Positions 18,515 through 27,002 of a stretch of DNA of 64,000 nucleotides are shown here, in pieces. The notes beneath the pieces are model-generated. The model was not told where the DNA came from, did no database searches, and was given only the letters and a program-made list of their open reading frames with translations. The DNA comes from Armatimonadota bacterium. Lineage in GTDB: Bacteria > Armatimonadota > Chthonomonadetes > Chthonomonadales > Chthonomonadaceae. The position numbers and the translations under genes were made by a program. Positions within the stretch are counted from its first letter, which is position 1, and the number at the start of each line of letters is the position of its first letter. The stretch spans positions 120,623-184,622 of the forward strand of contig JAGWMJ010000009.1 in the NCBI GenBank assembly GCA_028871815.1. The letters run 5' to 3'.

Positions 18515-19510
18515 CTACCAGCCGCCGTGGTCTTTGAACCATCGAATGCTTTGCAGTGTGAGCGCTTCCTCATCGGCAGCCACGGCGGCCGCGCTGCCAC
18601 CGCGCTCCCAGACGCTGCCGTATGGCTCGAGCATCGGGCGGCCGGACGACCAGAGCAGTTGGAGAACCGGTAGGAACTGCGGCACGGACCGAGGTGCAAA
18701 CTCCTCCCACCAGGCCGGGTCGATCATCGGTATCGTTCGCGTAGCCTGCGCGGCCAGCTCCACGCCCGGTAACAGTGCGTGTTCACTGGTTCGCAGCGCC
18801 TCTCGAATCGCGCGGAAGTTGATAACACCATCCCCGGCCGCGCACCGAACCAGGCGATACCCTTCCGGGCAAAAGTGGAGCGTGTAGTCCTTCATATGTA
18901 GGTGTCGGATTACCGGCGCGAGCTGCCTGGCAGTGATGACAGGATCCTGGCCCACCGCGAGCGGATTGCCGGTATCCAGCGTAACGCCATAAGAGGTTGA
19001 CTGTCCGCTCACGTCAAACAGGCGGAGCAGATCCTCAACCGCGGCGTCCTGGTGGTTTTCGATCGCGATACACAGACCGAGGCCTTCGGCAACCGGCAGC
19101 AGCTTCCTCAGGCGATCGGCGGCCAAATCCATGCGGGCTTTCCAACCGCCCTCCAGTTTGCCGCGCTCGCCGCAGAGCACACGACTGAGCGTGGTCCGGG
19201 TGATGCGAGCGCCAAGCGCGGCGGCGGTCTGCAAATCCGCAAGCAGTTGCTCCTCCGGTGCCTCCGTCAGTGAGCCAATATCAACGATAATTCGCAGGTT
19301 CTCCTCGGCAAGTGCTGAGCGCAGCTCGCCGGGGTCAACGTCGCGAAGCGGCATTTCGATGCCGGCCAAACCCTCGTCGCGAGCAATCGCAATTAGTTTC
19401 CGCCAGTCTGCCGGCTGTGGATTCGCTTCACCGGCGATGGTGTCGAGCCAACCCATGGTGAGTGGCAAACTGAACGCCGTGAGCACCATCGGCAGCGTGG
19501 CAGCGGTCAT
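18515..19510 (-). CDS. Sugar phosphate isomerase/epimerase-like TIM-barrel protein
   Basis: About 331 residues. An AP-endonuclease-2-like barrel of the xylose isomerase superfamily. Metal-site features are visible: GIEMPL early, CIAIENHQDA, VTLDTGNPLA, and HLHMKDYTLHF with His and Asp. ATG 19510 forms an ATGA overlap with the upstream GNAT gene, which fixes the start. The substrate is not readable. Its position downstream of a sugar ABC importer suggests processing of an imported sugar or polyol, but this is inference. Confidence 0.8.
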   Translation of the reverse strand: MTAATLPMVLTAFSLPLTMGWLDTIAGEANPQPADWRKLIAIARDEGLAGIEMPLRDVDPGELRSALAEENLRIIVDIGSLTEAPEEQLLADLQTAAALGARITRTTLSRVLCGERGKLEGGWKARMDLAADRLRKLLPVAEGLGLCIAIENHQDAAVEDLLRLFDVSGQSTSYGVTLDTGNPLAVGQDPVITARQLAPVIRHLHMKDYTLHFCPEGYRLVRCAAGDGVINFRAIREALRTSEHALLPGVELAAQATRTIPMIDPAWWEEFAPRSVPQFLPVLQLLWSSGRPMLEPYGSVWERGGSAAAVAADEEALTLQSIRWFKDHGGW

Positions 19511-20355
19511 CGCACAGCCTCCGGGAACCGGACGTGCAGCAGGTGCGACACGGCCCGGAATCCGCATGCATGGCACACGCCATTGGCTGCCGGGTCGTCA
19601 CGCTCGACGATCGTGCAGCACTCAAGCCCGGCAGCCGCGCTGTTGGCGGCCAGCGCGCTGAGCGTGCTGGACGCATACCCCTTCAACCGGTGCTCGGGCA
19701 AGGTGTAGAGCATACCTACGCGGGTCATATTGGCCGAGCGACCAACAACCGCCGCCATCGCGCGCGGCTCGGGATCGCACCACAGCCACAAGCCACGTGC
19801 CCGGAACAGAGCGTCGATCACACTGGAGACGCGGCTGGTGCTGCGCACCGTATCGAGAAGGTACTCTCCCGCGCACGCCATGCACCAATCCCGGTGACGA
19901 CGGGTCGCTTGCTCCAAATAGCCCGTAACCGCCGACGGTCTTGGTGGGCCGGAGATACTCCATACCCGCATCGAACGGTGGACGCGCCCTCGCGGCCCAC
20001 CGATGGCCCGGGCTTCCGACAATAGGCGTTGAACGGTTGACGGTCGGCCGATGACGCCGGGGCACCGAGCCGCCGCTGCGCAAACATGCGCTACCACCAT
20101 GCGAAGGACGTCCGACCGCGCGTGCGTAACCAGCAGCGGCATCCCGCTCGCGGCAGCCGCAACTGCTTCCACCTCACCGTACCGCGCAACGGACAGCATT
20201 ACCCGTCCGGAAGGCTCCTCCAGCAGTTTCCCGTTTTCCGGGCCGCCCGCCGCCATACCGCCAATCAGCGAGTTTTCGGCAGGCGTGCGCGCCAGAAACG
20301 AGGAGACGTCCCGGGCAAACTGACGCCGATCTGCGTACGGCGTCAAAGTCAACAT
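19507..20355 (-). CDS. GNAT-family N-acetyltransferase
   Basis: 282 residues. The C-terminal half carries the GNAT acetyl-CoA site: RVGMLYTLPEHRLKGYASSTL gives the strand followed by the R/H-x-x-G-x-A loop, and then NGVCHACGFRAVSHL, the usual terminal strand. The N-terminal half is a variable lobe (residues ~1-130). The stop overlaps the isomerase start by 4 nt, and the stop of the permease gene upstream is 46 nt away, so these genes are likely one operon. The acetyl acceptor is unknown. Confidence 0.78.
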   Translation of the reverse strand: MLTLTPYADRRQFARDVSSFLARTPAENSLIGGMAAGGPENGKLLEEPSGRVMLSVARYGEVEAVAAAASGMPLLVTHARSDVLRMVVAHVCAAAARCPGVIGRPSTVQRLLSEARAIGGPRGRVHRSMRVWSISGPPRPSAVTGYLEQATRRHRDWCMACAGEYLLDTVRSTSRVSSVIDALFRARGLWLWCDPEPRAMAAVVGRSANMTRVGMLYTLPEHRLKGYASSTLSALAANSAAAGLECCTIVERDDPAANGVCHACGFRAVSHLLHVRFPEAVR

Positions 20356-20401
20356 GGCCGCAGGACTCCCAGCGTTACAACAGCCCGATTCGGCATATGC
20401 C

Positions 20402-21340
20402 CTACCCTTTCAGCGCACCGACGGTGATGCCGCGCGTAAGCTTCTCTTGCAGAGCAATATAGACAAGGAGTGTCGGCACCATTGTGATGACCAGACCGGC
20501 AAATAGCAGACCGTAATCGCTCTTGTACTGTGCTTGGATGCCTATGGAAGCCAACCCAAGCGGAAGGGTCTTCAGGCGGTCACTGGTAATGAACACCAGG
20601 GCAAACAGATACTCGTTCCACAGGCCAAGGAAGTTGAATATCGCCACCGTAACGATACCAGGTTTAGCCAACGGCATCATGACGCTGATGAAGGTGCGGT
20701 ATTCGCCGGCGCCGTCCATCATGGCCGCCTCACGCAGTTCACCCGGCAGTGTGCGGAAGAATGCGTGGAGCACAAACACCGTGAACGGCAAACTGGCCGC
20801 CACATAGATCAGAATGAGACCCGCATGTGTATCGTGCAGCGACACGGTGAGCGTACCGAGGCCGATCGCCTTGACAGGTGGCGCCAGAATTGCGGTGAGC
20901 GCACGACCCATATCCGTGAACTGGAAAAAGAGCGGAATCAGGATAAGCTGCATCGGTATCAACAGCCCGGCCAGAAAGAGGTAGTAGATCGTCCCACGGA
21001 GCGGAAACGAGAACCGCGCCAGCGCATAGGCGGTCATGCTTCCCAACAGGAGGATCAGCGCCAGGCTGATGCTGACCACCTTGACGCTATTGAAAAAGTA
21101 CCAGCCGAAATGGCTGCCGGTCCATGCGTTGGCATAGTTTGCCGCGATGGTGTGCAGCGCTGCCGCGCTCGGTTTGACCAGGACCTCAGGCAAGCCAAAC
21201 GGGTTTCGGAAGATCGCGCGTGTGGTCCGCAAACTGGTGGAGACCAGCCAGAGCATGGGCAGGACCACCGCGCAAAACCACGCGAGCAGCACTGCAAAGT
21301 GAATGGCGCGAGTAGTGGCTCCAACAACGCGTGCGATCAA
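20402..21340 (-). CDS. Sugar ABC transporter permease (MalG/LacG type)
   Basis: 312 residues, six predicted membrane segments, with the first at ~12-35. The EAA loop that docks the ATPase reads LREAAMMDGAGEYRTF, and the C-terminus ends in the family RGITVGALKG. It overlaps the gene of the partner permease by 4 nt. With the binding protein upstream it makes an importer lacking a dedicated ATPase in this operon. Confidence 0.93.
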   Translation of the reverse strand: MIARVVGATTRAIHFAVLLAWFCAVVLPMLWLVSTSLRTTRAIFRNPFGLPEVLVKPSAAALHTIAANYANAWTGSHFGWYFFNSVKVVSISLALILLLGSMTAYALARFSFPLRGTIYYLFLAGLLIPMQLILIPLFFQFTDMGRALTAILAPPVKAIGLGTLTVSLHDTHAGLILIYVAASLPFTVFVLHAFFRTLPGELREAAMMDGAGEYRTFISVMMPLAKPGIVTVAIFNFLGLWNEYLFALVFITSDRLKTLPLGLASIGIQAQYKSDYGLLFAGLVITMVPTLLVYIALQEKLTRGITVGALKG

Positions 21341-22245
21341 TACTCCAGCGCCTCGCGCCGCATCAGCCGCTGGCTCAGAAGAGTGGCCAGAAGCACCTGC
21401 AGAAACAGGAAGACGGCGATCGCCGTGCCGTAACCCACGTTGTACTCTTCAAACACCTTGCTGTACATCAGCGTGGCCATGGTATGTGTCGAGTTGGATG
21501 GCTGTCCGTTATCCATCACCCAGATGACATCGAATATCTTGAGGCCGCCAATGACAAGGAAGATCACGCCAACTGTGATCACATCCCAGATCAGGGGTAC
21601 TGTGATTTTGCGGAACAGCACGGTGGGCCCAGCGCCATCCAGCCTGGCTGCCTCATAGTAGCTTTCGGGGATGTTCTCCATGGCGGCCAGTAACAGCACC
21701 ATGTAGAATCCCGTTGCCGCCCATGCCATCATCGGGACCAGCGCCCATAGCAGATTCTGATCCGAAGTGAACGGTACCGGCTGCTTTACATGGAACCAGG
21801 CATGCAGCGCGTGGTTAAGCAGCCCGACCTGGGCCGTGCTGTAGATGAGGATCCAGAGCAGCGAAATAGCGACCGAACTGATGACGTTTGGAAAGAAGAA
21901 TGTAATGCGAAACACGCGGGCGCCCGGTACGCGCTGGTGGATGACAAACGCGAAGTAGAGCGCCAGCGCAAGGATGAGCGCGCCCGGTACCACTGTGAGG
22001 AAGACGTTATGGCCAAACGCAACGGCAAATTGCGAGCCGTGCGCGACGATTGAGCGAAAGTTCTTCAGCCCCACATACACCGGTTTGCCGAGCCCATCCC
22101 ACCGCAGCAGGCTGTAGAGGAAGGCATTGATGGCAGGCCATAAAACGAACGCGCCGTAGAGCAGCAGTGATGGGCCGATGAACACGGCCAGAAAATGTAG
22201 AGGCGGTCCGCGCCGGCGGCCGCGGCGCGCTACTTGTGCTGCCAT
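21337..22245 (-). CDS. Sugar ABC transporter permease (MalF/LacF type)
   Basis: 302 residues with six predicted helices. The EAA loop is YYEAARLDGAGPTVLFRK. It begins with a basic N-terminus (ARRGRRRG), then FLAVFIGPSLLLYGAF. It overlaps the binding-protein gene by 16 nt and the second permease by 4 nt, giving strong translational coupling. In contrast to the importer at 3691, the two permeases are separate chains here. Confidence 0.93.
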   Translation of the reverse strand: MAAQVARRGRRRGPPLHFLAVFIGPSLLLYGAFVLWPAINAFLYSLLRWDGLGKPVYVGLKNFRSIVAHGSQFAVAFGHNVFLTVVPGALILALALYFAFVIHQRVPGARVFRITFFFPNVISSVAISLLWILIYSTAQVGLLNHALHAWFHVKQPVPFTSDQNLLWALVPMMAWAATGFYMVLLLAAMENIPESYYEAARLDGAGPTVLFRKITVPLIWDVITVGVIFLVIGGLKIFDVIWVMDNGQPSNSTHTMATLMYSKVFEEYNVGYGTAIAVFLFLQVLLATLLSQRLMRREALEY

Positions 22246-23555
22246 GGAACTCCCCGCGCGGGCGGCTTGTAGATATCGGGGTTGGCTCGCACCGCCTGCA
22301 TACCTGCCTCGAGGCGCTGCGCGAATCGAAGAGGTGTCACGTGGCCGGAGACCAGGTCGCCAAGAGCGTCACTCACCACGTTGCGATTCCAATCGAGGTA
22401 GAGACCACTGAGCCGGTCGGAAAAGAGGTGGTCGGCATGACCCAGCACGGTCACGGCGCTCGAGAGAGCCGATGAGAGTTTCAACCCGTCAGCTGCTCCA
22501 ATCACCGGCGAGAGCGTATCGAGCTGGGTAATGTACGATTTGCTGCTCTGCCGGCTCACCATGAACTTGAGGAAGTCTGCCGCCAACCTCGGATGCTTTG
22601 CCTCGCGGAACACAACAAAATCCTCACCGCCTCCGGCATAGACGGCGTTCGGATCGCCGAGCCCGCCGGTTACCGGCGGCACCTTGAAGCAGGCCATGCG
22701 GAATCCTTTTGGGATCGCATTCTTCATCTCGTTCTCCAGCCAGAGGCCGCAGAACACCATGGCCGCCCGGCCGTTGCACCACTCCATCTGGCTTTCGGTG
22801 TGCGTCATCGCCAGCGCGCCGGGCTCGTAGTAGTTGAGGGCCATCTGCTGCATCATGGTGGCCGCCCGAACGAATCCGGGATCCAGAAAGGCGCCGGGCT
22901 GCGCGTCCTGCATCGCATAGTAATTTCGCCACGGCACGATTCGCTGATACAGGCTCAGCAGCGTTGCCCAGGCGTAGTAGGGGTATTTCCCCTGAAACGC
23001 CAGCGGTGCTATATGGGCAGCCTTGATCTGGGCGCACAGGCGCATGAACTGGCCCCAGGTTTGCGGCACGCTCCAGCCATGCGCGTCGAACATCCGCTGA
23101 TCGTACCAGCAGACCCAGGCGCTTAGATTGCTGGGAATCGCGTATGTCTTGCCTTCGTACTGTGAATCGGCAAGCACACCCGGCACCAGTGTGCTGCGCC
23201 ATGTACCTTTGGCGCCGTATGCTGGTGAATCGAGCGCCGCATCCAGCGGATAAAGCTTGTTGGCCACTATCAGCTTCCAGAATGGGAGGCTGCTGTTCGC
23301 CGCGTCCGGCGGATCGCTGCGCAGAATACGCGGCTTCAGCTTTTCATCCACGCGCGGATCTCCCCACAGGTTGACGTGTATGCCGGGATGCAGGCGCTCG
23401 TAAGCCCGAGCAATGCTCTTGTGCCAGGATATGCCATAGCCACCTTCGAACACGGCAACTTCGATTTCAGTCTTGTGGCGTTCGCCTGGCGGCTGGAGGT
23501 GGCAGCCGGCCAGACACAAGGGCAGAAGGAGCAAAAGGAGTGCTGGGCGGCGCAT
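22230..23555 (-). CDS. Extracellular solute-binding protein, family 1 (sugar importer lipoprotein)
   Basis: 441 residues. A lipoprotein signal with lipobox LAGC (Cys18) is followed by a mature domain starting IEVAVFEGGYG, typical of sugar-binding proteins of the MalE/UgpB group. It is the first gene of the minus-strand run binding protein, permease, permease, GNAT, isomerase. A perfect inverted repeat at 23572-23594 sits 17 nt upstream of the ATG and may be its operator. No clear ribosome binding site is seen. Ligand unknown. Confidence 0.9.
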   Translation of the reverse strand: MRRPALLLLLLPLCLAGCHLQPPGERHKTEIEVAVFEGGYGISWHKSIARAYERLHPGIHVNLWGDPRVDEKLKPRILRSDPPDAANSSLPFWKLIVANKLYPLDAALDSPAYGAKGTWRSTLVPGVLADSQYEGKTYAIPSNLSAWVCWYDQRMFDAHGWSVPQTWGQFMRLCAQIKAAHIAPLAFQGKYPYYAWATLLSLYQRIVPWRNYYAMQDAQPGAFLDPGFVRAATMMQQMALNYYEPGALAMTHTESQMEWCNGRAAMVFCGLWLENEMKNAIPKGFRMACFKVPPVTGGLGDPNAVYAGGGEDFVVFREAKHPRLAADFLKFMVSRQSSKSYITQLDTLSPVIGAADGLKLSSALSSAVTVLGHADHLFSDRLSGLYLDWNRNVVSDALGDLVSGHVTPLRFAQRLEAGMQAVRANPDIYKPPARGVPWQHK

Positions 23556-23571
23556 AGGCGTGCATTAACCA

Positions 23572-23594
23572 CCGGCAGGATGCTCTCCTGCCGG
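23572..23594. promoter_or_regulatory. Perfect inverted repeat, candidate operator or hairpin upstream of the second sugar importer
   Basis: CCGGCAGGA (23572-23580), a 5-nt spacer TGCTC, then TCCTGCCGG (23586-23594). The arms are perfectly complementary. It lies in the 123-nt space between the divergent binding-protein gene and the dehydrogenase gene. It could be a repressor site of the LacI/GntR kind or an mRNA hairpin. No T-run follows, so a terminator is unlikely. A possible -10 (TAGAAT, 23616-23621) for the plus-strand gene is close by. Confidence 0.45.
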
Positions 23595-23678
23595 AAGGGA
23601 GCCGGGGCATAGGGATAGAATTATGACCGCAGGCGACCCACCTGTTGAATCGCCACTTGCCGACCGCGGGAGCTAAGC

Positions 23679-24698
23679 ATGAGTTGGAAGGTACTGGTAA
23701 CTGCGCGCGCGTTCTGGATCAACGGACAAAAGGCCAACGACGCCCTGGAAGCGGCGGGCTGCCGAGTGGTGCGGTCACCGAGAGCCGGACCATATTCGCA
23801 GGAGGAGCTTGCGCCGATTCTGGAGGGCTGTGACTCCATCGTTGCAAGCAGCGACTGGTTTGGCGATCACCTGTTCGCCGCGTGCCCCAACCTGAAGCAC
23901 GTGTCGCGATGCGGCGTCGGCACCGATTCGGTCGACATGGCTTCGGCCACGCGATTCGGCGTCGTGGTCACCAACACGCCCGGCGCCATGACCGAGGCGG
24001 TGGCGGATTATGCGTTCGGTCTACTTCTCGCTGCAGCCCGCAAGATTCCACAAGGCGACCGCCTGATGAAGAGCGGTGGTTGGGATGAGTACCCGGGAAC
24101 CCTTGTGGTTGGCAAGACACTGGGACTTATCGGCCTCGGTGCGATCGGACGTGCTACAGCGGAGCGATCCATCGGTTTCCGCATGCGGCTCCTGGCGTAC
24201 GATCCGCAATTGGAGAGGAGCGGCGCGCTGCCTGAGAACCTGCGCCATGTAACCTTCTGCAGCCTGGATCGGCTGCTTGCAGAAAGCGACTTTGTGTCGG
24301 TACATGCGCCCAGTACACCGGAAACACGCCACCTGATCAATGCCGAGCGCCTGGCCATGATGAAACCGAGCGCTTATCTCATCAATACTGCCCGTGGCGC
24401 GCTGGTGGATGAGCCGGCCCTGATCGATGCTTTGGAGCGTGGCATCATCGCCGGCGCCGCAACCGATGTGTACGGCGAGGAGCCGCTGCCGGCCGAGTCA
24501 CCGCTGCGGCAAGCGCCGAATCTCGTATTGACGCCGCACAATGCATTCAACGCGGTCGAAAGCGTAGCGCAGATGAGCATGGCAAGCGTTACGCCGATTC
24601 TGGACCTGCTGAACGGCAAACGGCCGGAGTTCACATGCAATCCGGAGGTATGGAGCGCGCCGTCGCTGCGCATGACGGAGCTCGCCTCCGCACGTTGA
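23679..24698 (+). CDS. D-2-hydroxyacid dehydrogenase (phosphoglycerate dehydrogenase-like)
   Basis: 339 residues. NAD-dependent oxidoreductase. The Rossmann motif GLIGLGAIGRATAE is at ~149-162. The catalytic triad of the family is present: Arg in LINTARGALVDE, Glu in DVYGEEPLP, and His in LTPHNAFN. No ACT domain follows, so it is not a full regulated SerA. Phosphoglycerate, glyoxylate or another 2-oxo acid is possible. It is divergent from the sugar importer and lies alone. Confidence 0.88.
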   Translation: MSWKVLVTARAFWINGQKANDALEAAGCRVVRSPRAGPYSQEELAPILEGCDSIVASSDWFGDHLFAACPNLKHVSRCGVGTDSVDMASATRFGVVVTNTPGAMTEAVADYAFGLLLAAARKIPQGDRLMKSGGWDEYPGTLVVGKTLGLIGLGAIGRATAERSIGFRMRLLAYDPQLERSGALPENLRHVTFCSLDRLLAESDFVSVHAPSTPETRHLINAERLAMMKPSAYLINTARGALVDEPALIDALERGIIAGAATDVYGEEPLPAESPLRQAPNLVLTPHNAFNAVESVAQMSMASVTPILDLLNGKRPEFTCNPEVWSAPSLRMTELASAR

Positions 24699-25210
24699 GG
24701 GGGTGGATGGCGGAGCGGAAAGCGGTTGCTCACGCGGCGTGCGCACCGCCGTCCGGATCGGTCGGATCGATCGCGTGCAGCCAACGTGTCCGGTTGGCAT
24801 ACCCGAGGCGACAAGGGCGGACATCCTCGCAACAAAATCCACCGCCGGTTGTCATCCTGAGCGAGGTGAGGGATCTCCCTGCCTCGACACCCGCGACACG
24901 CAACCCGATTCAACGGAGCCGGACGCAGGGCGATTTTCAATTGCCCGTCCCTCCAATCCGGCCGCTCCGAAATCGCCGCGGGCTTTCTGCTTCCGGAAGC
25001 CCTTGAGCGTCGAGAATCACGCTGGAGGAGCGCGCCGACGGACGCTGGCCCCGTGCAGGCGTCCGCTTCGTCAGTGATGCGCAGGTTGTGCACGTTGTAG
25101 CGCCGAAGGTTGGGCGGCAGACCGCTGCCCTCGATAGGTTGCTGAGCGTATGACATGCAAAGAGCCTTCCCGGCCCTGGATCCCAGCCGATGTCGATGCA
25201 GTGACCTGTC
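24699..25210. other. Gene-poor spacer at the edge of the accessory island
   Basis: 512 nt with no supported gene. It contains a copy of the dispersed repeat at 24850-24876. On the minus strand near 25060-25156 there is a short protein-like stretch starting MSYAQQPIEGSG that soon loses character, perhaps the 5' remnant of a gene. Confidence 0.45.
24850..24876 (-). repeat. Dispersed intergenic repeat, copy 1
   Basis: TGTCATCCTGAGCGAGGTGAGGGATCT. On the minus strand it reads AGATCCCTCACC..., similar to copies at 28731, 33004 and 50236. Open frames crossing it give the non-protein-like VILSEVRDL/CHPERGEGS translations. Confidence 0.55.
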
Positions 25211-25522
25211 TCATTCTATATGGACACACAGGGACGTGCGGACGAAGCGCCGGAATCGGTCAACGGCTCCGGTGTAGCCCATACGTCCGATCTCTTCGAG
25301 CAGACGCACCGCCGAGAGCCCGCACTCGGTAAAGCGGGCCCGGATGTACGCCTTGTGCGGGTCGATGCGCGGCGCGGGGCCGCAAAAGAGCGTAGGCTCC
25401 TTTACTTTGAGCTTGCGATTCACCGTGTTTCGAGCGTCACACGTCAACTGGGCGATCATCCGAATGGAATAGCCCTGTCGATGCATATCTTTGATGTTCA
25501 TCGATTCCTCCAGGTTGACCAT
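25211..25522 (-). pseudogene. IS21-family transposase (IstA) N-terminal fragment
   Basis: About 104 residues from ATG 25522. It has the IstA N-terminal layout: a helix-turn-helix (GYSIRMIAQLTCDARNTVNRKL), a Pro-rich connector (CGPAPRIDPHKAYIRARF), and LSAVRLLEEIGRMGYTG leading to the VDRFRRFVR strand. The catalytic DDE core and the IstB helper are absent, since the frame ends within 10 residues of that point. It is the leftover of an IS21-like insertion at the downstream edge of the RHS island. Confidence 0.75.
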
Positions 25523-25595
25523 AGCCGGTTCCATTGACTGAATTTGGACCAGCATACAACCGGATGGGGCATCCGATCCCGCCAGAACCCGGAGG

Positions 25596-25810
25596 GTGGG
25601 TCAATTCTAAATGCCTGTTAGTGGGTCACAGCTGAGCGGCTGTTTTCATCCTGCAGCATCGGCCGAAATTGCGCTCTCCCGGTCAACTGAGAATTACCGA
25701 AAGGTCGTGGGATTATAGTGGAGCAAACGACCAGATGCATGCACAGCTATTCGCTTCGCGGCATCGTAACGGCGGAAATTCGGCTATTGGGTCAAATCTG
25801 AGTGCCTGTC
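25596..25810. mobile_element. IS21-like terminal repeats
   Basis: Related motifs occur at 25596-25634 (GTGGGTCAATTCTAAATGCCTG..., then GTGGGTCAC) and 25786-25810 (ATTGGGTCAAATCTGAGTGCCTG). The repeated GGGTCAA and TGCCTG elements resemble multi-repeat ends of IS21 elements and sit just upstream of the IstA fragment. Both are in the same orientation, so they do not delimit an intact element. Confidence 0.45.
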
Positions 25811-26077
25811 TTCAGGCGAGAGGATGTTCAGTACGATGGCGGCCGCGGTAGCACTTGTGGGCGCGACCAGAAGCCACAACCACGGCGCCACAGGCGGCCT
25901 CGCTACGAGCAAGTGCCCCGTGCGAACGCACAGAATGACGGAATAGGTCGCCCACACCGCCGGGTACCCCACTACGGTGACCACCGGCACCGCCAGCCAG
26001 CGGCTACGCCTGCGCTTCCGCCACCAGTGGCCACCACCAGTGGTGGCATCCGGTCCCCGGCAATTTTGCGTTCGCAT
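25784..26077 (-). CDS. Small two-helix membrane protein downstream of RHS fragment D, C-terminus altered by the IS remnant
   Basis: 97 residues. Basic N-terminus, then hydrophobic segments ~29-49 and ~58-85. It starts 38 nt after the stop of RHS fragment D, the same position that unrelated small genes occupy after the other RHS tips, so it may be the partner (immunity-like) gene of that tip. Its last codons (HSDLTQ) are read from the IS21-like repeat at 25786-25810, so the natural C-terminus has probably been lost. No family recognised. Confidence 0.45.
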   Translation of the reverse strand: MRTQNCRGPDATTGGGHWWRKRRRSRWLAVPVVTVVGYPAVWATYSVILCVRTGHLLVARPPVAPWLWLLVAPTSATAAAIVLNILSPEDRHSDLTQ

Positions 26078-26115
26078 CCTTGCGTACCTGTCCCATCTGC
26101 GCTCCGATCAACGCG

Positions 26116-27002
26116 CTAAAGGTTACCGCGGCCTTCATCAAGCCACGCTAAAGACGGCGGCGCCTCTATTCGGATAAGGCCGTTGTACGGCCACGGACCG
26201 GGCCCGAAGGGGGACGGTTCGGGGACTGGGTCGGTGGTGAAGCGATCCCAGGGCACATCTCCGACGAGTAAGCCTACGACCGGGCCGCCGACCGCTCCGG
26301 CGGGTCCGAGGGGCGAGAACGCGACGCCGCCTAGCCGGGCCATGCCTGTTTCGAACGCGCCCTTCCAGTCGATCTCGTGTCCGCCCGGGTCCACGTAGTC
26401 GTTCGGCTCGCCCCCGCAATACGCGTACGGTATCTGGTCCAGCATGCTGTCGCGGCTGGCGAACCGCCCAACCTGCGGGTCGTAGTAGCGTACTCCACCA
26501 TGCTGCAGCCCCGCGTCCCCGTCGCTCTGGTACGCCCAGCCGCCCGCGAAGTTGTACGGACTGCTGGTGCTGCCGCTGCTCGCGATCGTGTTGCCAAAGG
26601 CATCGAAGTCCTGCGTCGCCGTGGCTGTGCCGGAACTGTTGGTTTCGGCGCGGGCTGAGCCAAGCCATCGAATGCCGGGTACTCGCCGTTACGCCGGCGC
26701 AGATCGTTACCGACGGTGTACGCGGCAGTAAAGGCGCTTCCCTGCGTCTCCGTCACCGGCGCGCCGCCGGCATACTGCGTGGAGGTCGTGGCGCCCGACG
26801 CCGTGCGGCTCACGCGGAGGCCCAGGGCGTCATAGCCGAATCCGGTCACAGCCGTACCCTGCGCGATCGACTTGAGCTGGCCGTCGTTATCCATTGTGAA
26901 GATGGTTGAGGTGTTTCCCACCGTTTCGCCGGTGCGGTTTCCTACCGGATCCGCCGTATACGAAATGGAGTACGGATTCGAGCCAGTCCGCGTTTCTGAA
27001 CG
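26116..27002 (-). pseudogene. RHS core fragment D with variable C-terminal tip, frameshifted
   Basis: Homology to the other RHS fragments starts right after the stop of the preceding gene (RTGSNPYSISYTADPVGNRTGE) and ends in the hallmark YYDPQVGRFASRDSML... and GGEPNDYVDPGG. Relative to fragment C one base is missing near 26660: PAFDALGSV becomes PAFDGLAQPAP, and the original frame resumes in the segment read from 26445. The tip after DPGG is ~85 residues (EIDWKGAFETG... PYNGLIRIEAPP), Gly/Pro-rich, and unlike tips A-C. There is no N-terminal RHS shell. Sequence error cannot be excluded. Confidence 0.75.

Noticed and set aside
24703..25077. Plus-strand frame after the dehydrogenase gene
   Set aside because: The central part is the translation of the dispersed repeat (CHPERGEGS type); no homology or ribosome binding site.
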